Assembly: GCA_001414485.1 (NCBI GenBank)
Contig: LLEY01000011.1
Coordinates: 248,001-312,000, forward strand
Length of the DNA: 64,000 nt
Reading direction: 5' to 3'
Origin: Calycina herbarum
Lineage: Eukaryota > Ascomycota > Leotiomycetes > Helotiales > Pezizellaceae
The position numbers and the translations under genes are program-made. Shown here in pieces: positions 11,760 through 23,411 of this stretch (within the stretch, counting starts at the first letter, position 1; each line of letters starts with the position of its first letter). The notes under the pieces were generated by a model. It did no database searches and was not told the origin of the DNA. It was given only the letters and a program-made list of their open reading frames with translations.

Positions 11760-12700
11760 ACGATGATAATATTAGTATACTAGACGCTCTCGAGCTCTAT
11801 AAGGTTAAAGTACTTAAATCGATCAAAGTTAAGATACTAGATATATATTATAAAAAGTAAAAGGAACTCGACTTATTCCTTCTCTAAATAGACATCTATT
11901 TTAACTTTAATACTAATAAGTTCAAAGGTAATTATAATTTATAAACTATCTTTACTATCTTCTATCTTAGAGGATTAGTATTAGAATAGGCCTAGCTATA
12001 CTTAGAGGACTTCTTTAAAAATAAGAATAAAGACAGAAAGATAGAATTAACTAAGATTATATTTAAATCTTAGAAAGGATTTAAGACAACTATTAGAAAA
12101 GTCTTTAAAGACTTTAATATAATCTAAACAGCTATATATAAGCTTTTAGAATTATACTAGACTAGATCTATAATAGATTATACTAATAAATTTTAATATT
12201 ATAGAACAAAGTTAGAATAGGATATAATCGCTCTTATAAAACTCTTTCGTAGAAGATTAAAGATATATATCTATAAGGAAATAGCTAAGTAGAATATATA
12301 ATTCTTAACTATTATAAATAGAATTAAGAAAGTCGTCTAGCTAGACAACCGTCTATATAAATTTAAGAAGAGTAACCCTAGATATAAGGAAAAGAGTAAA
12401 GAGTTAAGAAAGTAGAAGTACTCTTATACTAATAGACATAGTAAGGAGGTAAACGCTATATAGAAGAAAACCTTTCTAAAGAAAGAAGGACTTTCCTAGA
12501 AAGAGCGAAATCGTCGACGTAAGTAGAACTTATATTATAATTATAGCCTACTAGGTTATAGAGTAAATAAGTATAATAAGAAGAAAGACTCTAAGAGAAA
12601 GAAATAAATTAATACTACTATTTAATAATAAGTAGCCTTAACTAATTATATTAAACTTATAAATAAGGAACTTAAGGTATAAGAATATAGAACCTAGATT
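11760..12700 (+). pseudogene. Gag remnant of the Gypsy element
   Basis: Highly RIP-mutated. The clearest part is the former CCHC zinc knuckle at about 12530-12580, which now reads YYNYSLLGYRVNKYNKK: the Cys positions have become Tyr (TGT to TAT) and the His is Tyr. The spacing still matches C-x2-C-x4-H-x4-C. Upstream sequence is helical and charged, as in Ty3/Gypsy capsids. It encodes no functional protein. Confidence 0.65.
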
Positions 12701-13499
12701 AAAAATAATAAAGGAATTAGTAGTATATAAGATATTAATAATAATAGAGATCTACTTCTTAAAGAATATTATAATATATAATTAGTAATAGAATCTAAGT
12801 AACCTCTTTAAGTAGAATACGAATTACTACTATTAACTAGTTCTTTAGAGACATCTTCTAGTTTAGAAAGAGAAATAAGAAATAAAGACCCCGAAGTTAG
12901 AGAAACTTAGGCTTTTCTTAGAACCTTTAAATAAGGAAATCGATAAGTATATATTAATAATCAGAAACTAGACTTCTAGAGTCCTTATATTATATAAGGA
13001 GTTAACCTAACTATTTTAATAATATATATAGTTAAGAGAAATAACTCTAAAATAATAACTTTAGTTAGTCTAATTACTAGGTAGAAAACTATTAAAGATA
13101 AAGAACCTATATATAACTAACTACGAATTAAAGGACCTACTTATTCTAAAGTTAGAGATATATAAAAGGTATATAATATTTTAGATAAGAATAGTATATA
13201 GACATAGTAAGTTCTAATAAGATTTAAGAGACGAATTAAAAACCCTTTTCTTAGAATACTACTTAAAGATATTATACTAAAGGAGTTTAAGTAATATATT
13301 ATAGTTATATTAATTAAAAATAATAGGCTAGTATTTAGAAAATATAACTTATAACAACTATTTAGTATACTATTTTAAGAGCAAAAGGAGCTTAATATAA
13401 CTTAATAGACTAAAACAGAACTAGAAGAATTATACTACCTATTAATAGAAGAACTATAGTTTATAGAAACAGTTTAAGAAATAATAGTATAATAGATAT

Positions 13500-16400
13500 A
13501 ATATAAACTAAGTCTAACCTTAGACTAGTTATTATAGAAACAGTTTAAAGGAATATTACTAGAACCTATTAGAATAGTAGAATATTATCAGATATACGAA
13601 GTAGTATTATTAGATAAAGAAGGAGTAGTATTCTTTCCTTAGTCTCAGATTTAAGCTATTAAGGAAAAGAATTTAAAAGACTATATATTTAAGGTTTACT
13701 ATATAAAACTAGAGATAAGTATACTAAAATCTACTTTAGATTATCTATATATAAGAGAACTATAGTCTATAAAAGCTATTATAAAAACCAGTTATAAATA
13801 GATCTAATATAATTATAGATAAATACTAAAACAATTTATAAGAGGAATTCCTAAGATAATAAGAATCCTAGAATATAGATTAGTATATAAGGTAGTATAT
13901 ACTAACAAGGAAAGAGTAAGATTCTTTCTATAGTATAAGAACGAGAAGAGAAGGAATTATAATCAAGAAAATCAATCTTTCAAAGTCTAATATATTAAAG
14001 CAAAGTTAAACACTACTTTAGAAGAAAGATAGTTAGTAGTAACTATAGAAATAAGAGGAAAGAAGTTATAAGTTATAATAGACTTAAGAGTAATAAGTAA
14101 CTTTATTTCCTTAATAGCTTAAGAGAAGCTAAACGTTCTAATTAAAGAGATAAGACTATATTAATTAAAGGTAGTTAATAGAATAGATGTTATATATTAA
14201 AATAGGATTATTAATTAGTAAACTATTCTAATAAAAATCAATATTAAAAGATACTATTTAAACATATAATTTAATATTATTAAAATAAGAAGTAAGGAAG
14301 TAATACTTAGTATATTATAGATTTAAGAATATAATCTAGAAATCGACTAGAAAGCTAAGAAGATAACTTTTAGTTAATATAAATATAAGAGTTCGTGTTT
14401 ATAACTTTAAAGCTAGAATAAGGTTAGTACTACCTCTTCTAAAACACTAGAATACCTTACCTAGGGTCCTCCACAGGTTAGTAAGAAAGCTGATAACGAA
14501 ATATCTATATAGTATAGAGAATTTAAAGCTTTGTTCAAAAACCTAGAAAACTTATAAGCTTTACTAGAACATTACTTATAAGATTATAAGATTAAATTAA
14601 AAGAGGGTTATTACCTCTTAAAGTAGAAGCTTTAGTTATATAACTAGAAAAGCCTATAAAGAATAGAGAGTTATATAAAGGAAGGTATTAAGAAAGGTAA
14701 TATTAGAAGATCTAAGTTACTAATTACCTTAAATATACTTATTATTAAGAAGAAAGACGACCTAGATAAGAGAGTATATATTAATTATTAGGAAGTAAAT
14801 TATACTATAGTTAAGGACGCTTATCTACTACTATTTAGCTAATACTTATAGGATAAGTTAAATAAGATAGTATAATTTATAAAATTAGATTAATAAAACA
14901 CTTATAGACTTATATAAATAAAAACCAGAGATAAACAGAAGATAGTATTTACCTTACTATTAGGTCTTTATAAATATATAGTTATACTATTTAGACTTTA
15001 TAATATACTAGCTATATATTAGAGATAAAATAATAACATTTTAAGAGATCTTCTAAGAGTAATAGTAATTTATTACCTAGATAATATCTTAATCTTCTTA
15101 GAAAAAGAAGAAGAATATAAGAGATATATTAGAGAGGTTTTATAATAACTTATAAAAGTAAACTCTTAGTTAAAACTCTTAAAATATAAGTTTAGAGTAA
15201 CTTAGACACTTTTCCTAGAATAGGTATTTAGCTTAGAGAAAATAGAAATAGATCTAGTAAAGATCTAAGACATCTTAAACTAGAAATTACTAGAAAATAT
15301 AAAAGATATATAATCCTTCCTTAGATTTATAAACTTTTGTTATCCGTTTATATAAGACTATATAAAGATTACTAAACTAATATTAATACTAGTTAAGAAA
15401 GCTATTAAATTTATTTAGAATAAATAAACTAAGAACGCTTTTTAAAAGATTAAAACAAGGTTTATAAAAAAACCTATTCTATATAACTTTAATATAGAAA
15501 AGCTAAGTATAATTGAAATAGATATCTTAGATATATTAGTAGATACGATTTACCTATAACTAAATAAAAAGGGAAAACTTATACTTATTATATATTATTC
15601 TAAAATATTTAACCTAGTATAATAAAATTATAATATATTTAATAAAGAGTTACTTACTATAGTATTAGCTTTAGAATACTAGAGAATTTATTTATAGCTA
15701 ATAAAATATCTAGTTATAGTTCTATCTAACTATAAGAATCTTAAGACATTTATAATAACTAAGGAACTTATAACTAGATAATTAGCTAGATAGTTAGAGA
15801 TATTAGAAGGATTTAATATTATTATTTAATATATAAAGAGAACGTTAAATACTTAAGCTAATACTCTTAGCTAAAAACTTAGATACGATAGAAATAAAGA
15901 GTATAAAAGAATTATAATCTTAAAAACTCTTAAGAATAGAGACTTAGTACCTACTATATATAAAATTATAGTAATAAATAATATTTAGATAGATAAAATT
16001 TAAAATATATATAAAGGTTATAACTAGTATATAAAAGTGAAATTATAGGTCCCTAGCTTATATATAAAGGAATTTATATAAGAATACTATACTATGTCTA
16101 CTTATAGCTACTAAGGAATCCGTAGAACTCTTTAGAGAATAAGATAATACTACTATATTAATTAGTTATCTATAATAGTTAAGGAAGTAATAGTAGAATA
16201 TAATACCTATACTAGGAATAAGGCTTCCTATTATACTCCTTATAAACAGATAAACACTACTCTAATACTATAAATACCTTAGAAATTAATATCTATAGAT
16301 TTTATTATTAAATTACTAAAATCTAAAGATCTAATAATAGAAGTTAAGTATAACTTAATTTTAGTTATTATAAAACGACTTACGAAATATATAATTTTAG

Positions 16401-17292
16401 TAGTATATATAGAGTTAAGTATAGCTAAAGAATTAGTATTCGCATTTCTTAAGGAAGTAGTCTTAAGATATAGACTATCTAAAGAAATACTCTTAAATAG
16501 AGATAAACTCTTTACTTTAAAATTTTAGATCGCTCTTATAGAACGATTAGATATAAAAAGAAAGCTTTCTATAGCTTTTTACTCTTAAACAAATAGAGGA
16601 AACGAACGTATAAACTAAGTAGTAGAAATATACCTTTATTATTATATAAACTACTAGTAAAATAACTAGGTAAAACTATTATCTTTAGTATAGTTTGCTT
16701 ATAATAGTTTAGTAACGGAAATAACACTTATTATACTATTCTATACTAACTTTAGATATAAATTATTAGTATATTAAGAACTACTATCTATAACTATCGA
16801 TAACTAGCTTACTTGTATTTAGGTCTTAAAAATTAAGAGATTATATAAGAAACTTATAGAAGATTTATAGTTTATTATAGAAAGAAACATATATTACTAT
16901 AATAAACGACGTAGTTAGGAGCTAATACTAAAAGAGAAGAATAAAGTCTACTTAGTATAAAAAAATATTAATATAAAAAGACTAAGTAATAAACTAGATT
17001 ATAAAAAACTTAGAGTATTTAAAATTAAACGTGTTAAAGGACTTTTAAATTATAAATTAGTATTACTAAAGATAATAAACATCTACCTAGTATTCTATAT
17101 ATTACTACTCGAACCAGCACTACTAGGAGCACTACTAGCTCTACTTATAGAAATTTAACTAGTAAACCTAAACGCTAAATATAAAGTTAAGAGGATTCTT
17201 AACTATAAACTTATTAGAGAATAAGTTAAGTATTTAATTAAATAGTTAAATTACCTATACTTAGAAAATACTTAGGAACTGAAAAGTAACCT
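13500..17292 (+). pseudogene. Pol remnant: protease, RT, RNase H, integrase, chromodomain
   Basis: A protease-like VIIDL...SNFISL lies at about 14060-14115. RT runs about 14515-15330: YREFKALF, then GLYKYIVILFRLYNILA, then YYLDNILIFLEKEEEYKRYI at 15071-15130, where YLDN replaces YxDD. RNase H runs about 15430-15790 (IIYYSKIFN, NYNIFNKELLTIVLALEY, TKELITRQ-like). Integrase runs about 15990-17080 (EYYTMSTYSYQGIRRTLQ, ISIDFIIKLLKS, GLLNYKL). A chromodomain remnant is at about 17160-17290 (KRILNYKLIRE...VKYLIK...LNYLYLENT). Dozens of TAG/TAA stops fall at ancestral Gln/Trp sites. The order (RT-RNaseH-IN-chromodomain) is that of chromoviruses. Confidence 0.8.
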
Positions 17293-17345
17293 TAACCGTT
17301 GCTTAGAGGAACTTTAGGAGTTCTATTATTAAAACCCAGGGTTGC

Positions 17346-18446
17346 TTATATCTCGTGTTTAGGAGGGAAGGATTCTAGAAAGACGGGGTCGAGAGACGGA
17401 TCGAGGGCGGGGTCGGAGGTAGGAAGAGCGGCCAGCCTAGTAGCCTCTTCCTCTCTATACTTCTTCTCTTTCTGTCTTTCCCTGTTTTTTCTCTCTTCCT
17501 CCTCTTTCTCCTCTAGCTTAGCTATAGAATTCAAACTAAACTAAATTAGCTACTGTTCTCGTTCGTCGAGATAGCGCTAAAGTTTTCGTAAACGAAGAAC
17601 CTTAGCAGCCGCTTCCTATTAGGACTGTGTTACGAATTACGTTATATATAATAAGTAGTCCAGACGGCGCTCTGATAGGACAAGGCACGATATTCAGGAA
17701 ATAGAAGGTAACACAAGAGAGAATCAGTAATACAAAGGCATTTAGGTATTTCAGGATCTCACTGTTAGATAACCGTTGGTAGTCACGTGATGAATCCCCT
17801 TAGATCCCTCAAGGGATCTAAAGGGATCCAGGGATCTATACTTATATAAGGATCTAGGTAGTATAGAGAATTCTATATAGGACTGGCACATCTGCTATTA
17901 GATAGAAGCTTCGTGCTTAACTTTAGTTATTAATTTTATTATCTTATTTAACATCTTTGATATAAGTAACAAGTTCACTTCTAAGTAAACAATCTATCGT
18001 ATCTATACTTCTTATCTATATACCAACCTTCGAGACTTAGTCACCTTTGTTTAGTTCGTTTGAGTTTCGTTACAGACTGCTAGGCTTATTCTTCTTCGTC
18101 TCTTAGTTTTCGTTATTACTAGTTAATTAAGGACTAGTCGGAAAGTAAAGGTATTCGGTTTCGCGACTTAACATCGTAGGATTTCTTCTACCTTATATAC
18201 TTAGAACATTTATTAACCTCTAAAGTTGAAGCTATAGCTATATATCTTCGTCTAGAACGTTTATATCGAGTATAAGGAGCTATCTCTTCGCCAGATTTAT
18301 TAATACACTTTATAAGTTTAATCTAGCGTTTATATTCGAAAGTATAAGTAGTGTTTACATTAAAACTAGAAGAGCTAATAGCTCTTTAACAATATTTCTT
18401 AGGCTATACTTAAGTATAGGGACATGCTAGTCTAAGAAGGGGATAG
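17346..18446 (-). pseudogene. Antisense ORF of the Gypsy element: Cys-rich cluster plus coiled coil, interrupted by a solo LTR
   Basis: Read on the minus strand from about 18446, the coding part before the nested LTR gives a cluster region (PYTRYKRSRRRY, then NKCSKYIR, then KKSYDV). Undoing G-to-A changes would give Cys at six positions with spacing C-x2-C-x6-C-x13-C-x2-C-x6-C. After the LTR (17627 down) it continues with AAAKVLRLRKL, a long Glu/Lys/Arg coiled coil (KLEEKEEEERKNRERQ) and a DPALDPSLDP tail ending at 17346. The last 62 codons are open. Its position between chromodomain and polypurine tract suggests it belongs to the retroelement. A separate pogo-type transposase tail is the alternative reading. 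Confidence 0.5.
17628..18074 (+). repeat. Solo LTR with perfect 5-bp target duplication
   Basis: 447 bp starting TGTTACG and ending CGTTACA, flanked on both sides by GACTG (17623-17627 and 18075-18079). A single LTR with its own duplication indicates insertion followed by LTR-LTR recombination. Its U3 centre is unique, with repeated GGGATC/GATCC units (about 17800-17860). It is nested in the antisense ORF remnant. Confidence 0.85.
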
Positions 18447-18901
18447 TGTTATAAATCACGTTTTACGTAATAAGTAGTCTAGACAGCGCTCTAATAAGAT
18501 AAGATACAACGTCTAGGAAATAGAAGGTAATATAGAAGGGAATCTGTAATATAGAAGAGTATTTAGGAATTCTAGGATCTTACTATTAGAAGTTGGTTAT
18601 AATCACGTGACCAGGAAGGGTAAGTGACATAGCTGACGAGTCGACTATGTCGGCTATAGTTGGGCAGATCGACTATAGCGGCTAGAGGATACGAAAGCTC
18701 TATATAGGACTAGCACGTCTGTTATTAGTTAGGAGCTTCGTACTTAACTTTAGTTATTAATCTTATTATCTTATTTAATATCTTTGATATAAGTAACGAG
18801 TTCACTTCTAAGTAAACAACCCGGCGTATCTATACTTCTTACCTATATACCAACCTTCGAGACTTAGTTATCTTTGTTTAGTTCGTTTGAGTTTCGTTAT
18901 A
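18447..18901 (+). repeat. Right LTR of the Gypsy element
   Basis: 455 bp, TGTTAT...GTTATA, directly preceded by a purine tract (AAGAAGGGGATAG) that fits a polypurine tract for plus-strand priming. The U3 centre (about 18600-18690) differs from the other two LTRs and carries GTCGACTAT / GGCTATAG repeats. The right flank TCGAC is pogo transposase sequence. Confidence 0.8.
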
Positions 18902-19963
18902 TCGACGTAGTAAGAGTAAGGTAGTTTAACTAGGTAATTAAGAATAGACGATAGTAATTATTACGATTAATAGCGAAGGTAGGAGTATCTCTCTATTCTT
19001 TTTATTTAAGGTACTAATTACCTCGCGAATTAGTATTCTAAAACTAGCCTCTCTTACGATTAGGTTATTAAACCTATAAATAATAGTTAAATAAATAATA
19101 AGACAGGTCTAGAATAGTTGAAACACTTCGATAAATATACTACTACTTAAGCTAAGGGTCTATATCGTATATTAGTTTTAGATAGGTATAAGAGTTACGA
19201 ATCGGTGGAATTTTAAGAATATTATAAGTCTTATAATATTATAACTCTTAGATTACCTCCGTATTCTTCTTATCTAATCTAGCTACTTAATATTAGGTGT
19301 TTTACTATTCTTAAGCGACTCTTAAGTAGTTATATCGAAGTTAGATATAAAGTTATAAACTCTAACGCCTACTAGCCCCTCTTTTATTAAGGTAGACCCT
19401 TAGGTTTTACAGACCTCTTATAACCTAATAGAAGCTCTTTCGCAAACGACTTTGGTTAGAGATCGTATTACCTATCATTGAGGAAGCTCGCCTACTCCTC
19501 TTTTTCAAACTGTCGCTTCGTTAGCTAAAGGTATAGAGCGTTTAGCTTATAAATTGACTCTTGTCAATACTAAGCTATATACACTTCGAGCAGCAAATGA
19601 GGCACTTTCCAAGCATCGCAGAGCTAAAAAGAATCGTATCTGTTAAGGAGGTGCACTTACTATAGAGGATATACACGATATTATAGCTTAAGACGAAGTA
19701 AATAAGCAGATACGACGCGATAAGCGTTTTAGAAGAGTAAATCGTAAGGAAGGGATTTCAACTACGCGACGTTATAGCACTTACGGAAAGACTAGTTATA
19801 ATACACAAACTTATTAAGAACTTATAGATACATCTAGCTTATTAGAATCCGAAGAGTAATAAGTTTTATCTATCGTTGTAGTTGATTTATTATATTTTAA
19901 AGTAGTAGAAGTCGGTAAAAGTGCGCAGCTCGGTGATGTGCGCAGCTCGGTGATGGATCACGT
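18902..19963 (+). mobile_element. Pogo-like transposon, right part with TIR
   Basis: Starts at the middle of the DDE transposase (TCGACGTAGTAAGAG matches the region after the FDETGF strand in the copy at 40731), immediately after the LTR. The frame runs with many RIP stops to a relatively open C-terminus (about 19440-19859: RAKKNRI, GGALTIEDIHDIIA, RRDKRFRRVNRKEGIS, IDTSSLLESEE stop). The TIR follows: two direct GTGCGCAGCTCGGTGATG iterons (19921-19955) and the end at CACGT 19963, then TA. The 5' half is absent. It is a separate copy from the fragment at 10901 because the TIR iterons differ. Confidence 0.7.
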
Positions 19964-20110
19964 TATAGTTAATTAAGTTATATTATGTAATTATCTACTT
20001 TAGGTCTAGTCGGACCAGCAACGTGATACTAATATTCCGCCGTACCTTTCTAAAGCTATGTTGTTGTCCACGTCCTTGTCCTTTGACCTCATAACATAAG
20101 ATTAGGAAGC

Positions 20111-21928
20111 ATGGACTACGATCTCATCCTCGAACGTTCTCGAGAGTCGACCCTTCGAAACTGGGCAGCGAAGGTCTACGACGAAGATGTCATACGTTTG
20201 GCAGCAAAATATCGTCCTGACCAGCCGCAGTGTATTGTGGAATGTGTACTTGGAGGCAGCTTTAATATATGCTACCAAGTAGTATTCACTGATGGGCTCC
20301 AGTGGATTGTGCGCGTCCCTAAACCTGGACGTTCTATGTATATGGAGGAGAAGGTCCGTATTGAGGTTGCAGCGATAAAGTACATCAAATCGAATACTAG
20401 TATTCCAGTCCCAGACATTATAGCCTTTGGATCAGCAGAAGACAACGTGGGAGGCTTTGGCCCATTCATGATAACCGAATTCGTCGTTGGAGACAACCTT
20501 GGTGTGAAGCTTTTCGATGGCAACTTGGACCAGGATTTTGAAGAAAGCATCTATCGCCAGATCGCGGGCTTCCTTCTACAGCTTTCAAATTGCAAATTTG
20601 ATACAATTGGATCCTTGGTTATGGACATGGACAGCCATGAAGTAGAACCTACGTGGTCTGTCCGAGGAAGGCCGCTGACATTGGCTATCAATGAGGTTCT
20701 TAGGGGTGGGGGTGTGAATCTTTACAGTAAGTCTTCGAGCATAACCCCTCTATGCCAAGTTTCTGATTCGAAGACTTATATTAGATCCCTCTAAGCCTTA
20801 TACATCGACTACTCAATACTTCCTTGACATTGCAGAACAAAAGTTAGTCCACCTGCTACAGCAGCAAAATTCGATTGACGATCTCGAAGACGCTATTAAG
20901 AAATTAAAGCGCCGTCGGCTCTTTAAATCGATCGCTCCACAGTTTGCTTGTAGCGAGTTGAACAATGGCCCTTTTGCGCTCGTGTGCGACGACTTCCGTC
21001 CGGGTAATATGCTTGTTAGGGATGGAAAGATCGTTGCTGTGTTTGACTGGGAGTGGACTTACGCTGGACCCCTTGAGCTCTTGCTGTCACCGCCACGGTG
21101 GCTCTACAAGGACTGGCCAGCAGTTTGGGATGTGGATCAACGGCTGGATATGGTGCGAAATTTGAGAAGTTCGTTGAAATTCTGGAAGAGGAGATGAAAA
21201 TTGTTAAATCAGGCTGCCCAGTAATGTCGAAGTTGATGAAAGAATCCTGGAATCGGAGCGGAAAGTTCGAGTACTATCAGCTTCTTGGCGAAGTTTTCCT
21301 CTTCGATGAAGATTGGTTATGGGAACGAATTGAAGTAGACTACGCCAGTCACTTACAGGATTGCTTAGATGATACGAGTATCGCTGAAAAGAAATGGACG
21401 GACTACTTGGGCTATTTAATTATAAGTGGGCCTATGCGAGTCTTTGACTACCTTAGGGGCTTGAAGGGTTCAGCCAGGTGTTCGTTCTGCTGGGCTTGTC
21501 TCTACCCTGACTTGATGGGCCATGATATCTCCGACTGTGTCCAACTACCTTATAACAATTCCACCGTTTCTGTAACGGAGGCCGTTGCGACATGCCGTTC
21601 TCAATTTCGCTACCCAGAGGGTCTAGACATTCACCTCGCTTGCGGTGCTCCTTACTATTTCGGCTGTACCGACAAACACTGCTTATATCAAATGATTGTA
21701 TATTCAGTATACGTTGCAGTAACTGGTAAAGCGAGTCATCTCCACCACAAAGCTCGAATAGTATTCTCCAAGCACTATAATATCGACATCGATAAATTTT
21801 CGCCAGAAGAACTTATAGCAGTCATGGCTAGACCTCATCAAGTGGGTTCGAGAATAGTTTCCGCTCTAGTATGGTTTATTGATCTTATTCACGATAATGC
21901 TGAACCGTCCTTCCAATGGTATTCGTAA
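20111..21928 (+). pseudogene. APH-like phosphotransferase with Cys-rich C-terminal extension, frameshifted
   Basis: Exon 1 is 20111-20726; a 58-nt GT-AG intron (20727-20784) is phase-consistent and joins GVNLY to NPSKPYTSTTQYF. The N-lobe includes GGSFNICYQV and WIVRVPKP; the catalytic loop is LVCDDFRPGNML (about 20972-21010) and the DWEW Mg site is near 21050. Around 21149-21157 the frame must shift by one base: it ends at 21197, while the expected KFEKFVEILEEEMKIV continues in the neighbouring frame to 21928. After the APH C-lobe comes a Cys/His-rich segment (CSFCWACLYPDLMGHDISDC, FRYP, CGAPYYFGC, HCLYQMIV) resembling the tail domain of fungal RecQ-like/telomere-linked helicases. It is either a pseudogene or a sequencing indel; the tail assignment is tentative. 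Confidence 0.55.
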
Positions 21929-22991
21929 CATGGCTTGTGATGTTCGGTATTATCGAATCCAGGCACCATTGAGTTGCGGCAAGGCCTCTATACAAAGAGG
22001 GAGCCCGTATCTCTCATCGAGAAGTCCTTTGGACATCGCCTGCCTTACACTTCTGACGTTCGCCTCAACTTTTCCTTCGCCGATTTGGCGTTACATCAGG
22101 TTCTAGAGACAGCGGGAGAGCGGGTCTTGGCTTAGGAGGCAGCATTGGAAGATCTAGCAGGCCTTATAGATGCAATTGTAAGAAGTTGTTTTTACATTGA
22201 TTAAAATATGTGGGATCTGGCGTGAATATTGTGAAGTTAGTTCGAACCTACTTCTTGGAGTTTGGACGGAATTTAATAGAACTCGGTTCTGACAACTTAT
22301 ATCTACACCATGCACGTATAAAAGCAGCAATTTGTGCTTTGGCAGCCTTGTGCGATTCCAGAAGGTTTATTTTGAGAGATTCCTTGAACAGCCGATAGTG
22401 CCAAGTAAGGTGTGAATTCAAGCCACACCACTGTTCAACTTTTTGATTGCTGAGCTGAAACTTTGTGTAGCAAGAGTTGCTCTTTTGATTATTTATATCA
22501 CGCGATGAGAAAACGAAAGTTCTGTAATGAAGTCTGAATTGATATGGACGATCTGGTAATAGAAAAGTGCTAACCTTGGTCGTTACTTTTTGTATACCAT
22601 TATATTGCTATAAAGTTCTCGGGAAAGCAGGTCAAATGGACAATGTTCAGAGATTTAACGTTTGTTTGGTAAACGTAAAGTCTCCCCAAGAGCTTCCAGT
22701 ACAATATAAAGTTTGGGATCATGAAACGTCAAAGTATTTCCCAATACTCTTACTTGTTCGTGGCAAAACGTTGGAGACCTACATTGTGAAAGAAGTCTTC
22801 CTCCGTAATCCCACAATTTCTCGGATGCTGATGTAGGAAATGTCCTGCAGTAAACAAGAAAAATAGCTTCCCTAACTTTTGGCCTCTTCTCCGCGTGGCC
22901 CTCCCTTTTTCCATGGAAGGCCAGGTATCAAACGCGTGTTGCCAACCCCAACCCCTGAAAAGCCGCAGAGGTTGCGGCTGTCATGGCTAAA
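21929..22991. other. No supported gene
   Basis: Follows the APH/Cys-rich frame. Several short frames occur (21879-22106, 22210-22398 and 22567-22836 plus) without recognisable domains. The composition is ordinary. It may include further decayed remains of the upstream chimeric gene. Confidence 0.4.
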
Positions 22992-23411
22992 CTAGTAGGG
23001 GTGTGGGAAGGAATCTGTGAAGTCGCCCATTCGTGTCTTGAACACAAACTCATTCTTGCCATAAAGGATACACTTCCAGTGGAATAGCTTGCAGGTTCTG
23101 ATGATTGCCGGGTATATCTTCTTAGAATCATCCCAAGCTTGTGGTACCTCTGGTCTGGATTGACGGTGCCGTCCCCAGTTGACGATACTATTGTAGCTTG
23201 TTGTGTCGTATATAAATTGTTCTTGGCCGTCAACGTGGTAGCTGTACTTGGTATCGATTTTGACTTTCCAGTGGCAGTTGGGAGATTTGACCTTGTATAT
23301 TAAATCTTCAATATGAAGAATGATAGAAAATAGGTTTATAGTAGAATGTATACATAGTGAAGAATAAGATAGTGAAAGATAAGTCAAGCAAAATCCATAC
23401 ACTTTCGACAT
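22992..23411 (-). pseudogene. Fragment of a lineage-specific hypothetical protein (2EXR/F-box-like type)
   Basis: The frame ends with AWDDSKKIYPAIIRTCKLFHWKCILYGKNEFVF, the pattern of fungal small proteins whose N-terminus reads like LPPEIRNKVYG and whose middle has the ALLRTCKKIHxEALPILYGxNxF motif. Here the N-terminus is short (MSKVYGFCLT), and an AG acceptor near 23307 (before DLIYKVKSPNCHW) suggests a lost or undetected intron. The C-terminal half of the family is missing. Probably a remnant; function unknown. Confidence 0.4.

Larger units (their letters stand above)
11155..18901 (+). mobile_element. Ty3/Gypsy chromodomain retrotransposon, RIP-mutated, with a nested solo LTR
   Basis: Order: LTR (11155-11616), Gag remnant, protease, reverse transcriptase, RNase H, integrase, chromodomain (to about 17292), antisense ORF remnant (17346-18446), polypurine tract AAGAAGGGGATAG (18434-18446), LTR (18447-18901). 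The coding frames are riddled with TAG/TAA at Gln or Trp positions and Cys codons changed to Tyr, the signature of RIP. A solo LTR (17628-18074) is nested in the antisense ORF. The bordering 5-mers differ (GTATC left, TCGAC right), so this is not a simple insertion; see findings. The family call rests on RT, RNase H and integrase motif order. Confidence 0.8.

Noticed and set aside
17299..17544. Plus-strand open frame in the Gypsy tail with a Phe/Ser/Leu-rich end
   Set aside because: It is the mirror of the minus-strand coiled-coil (Glu/Lys-rich) frame, which fits the antisense ORF far better.
17628..18074. Considered as the 3' LTR of the Gypsy element
   Set aside because: It has its own GACTG duplication on both sides and no purine tract before it, so it is a nested solo LTR; the 18447 copy follows a polypurine tract.
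21098..21197. A small intron to bridge the APH frame break
   Set aside because: The only GT-AG pair (about 44 nt) would delete the conserved VWDVDQRLDM segment and lacks a branch point; a one-base indel is simpler.
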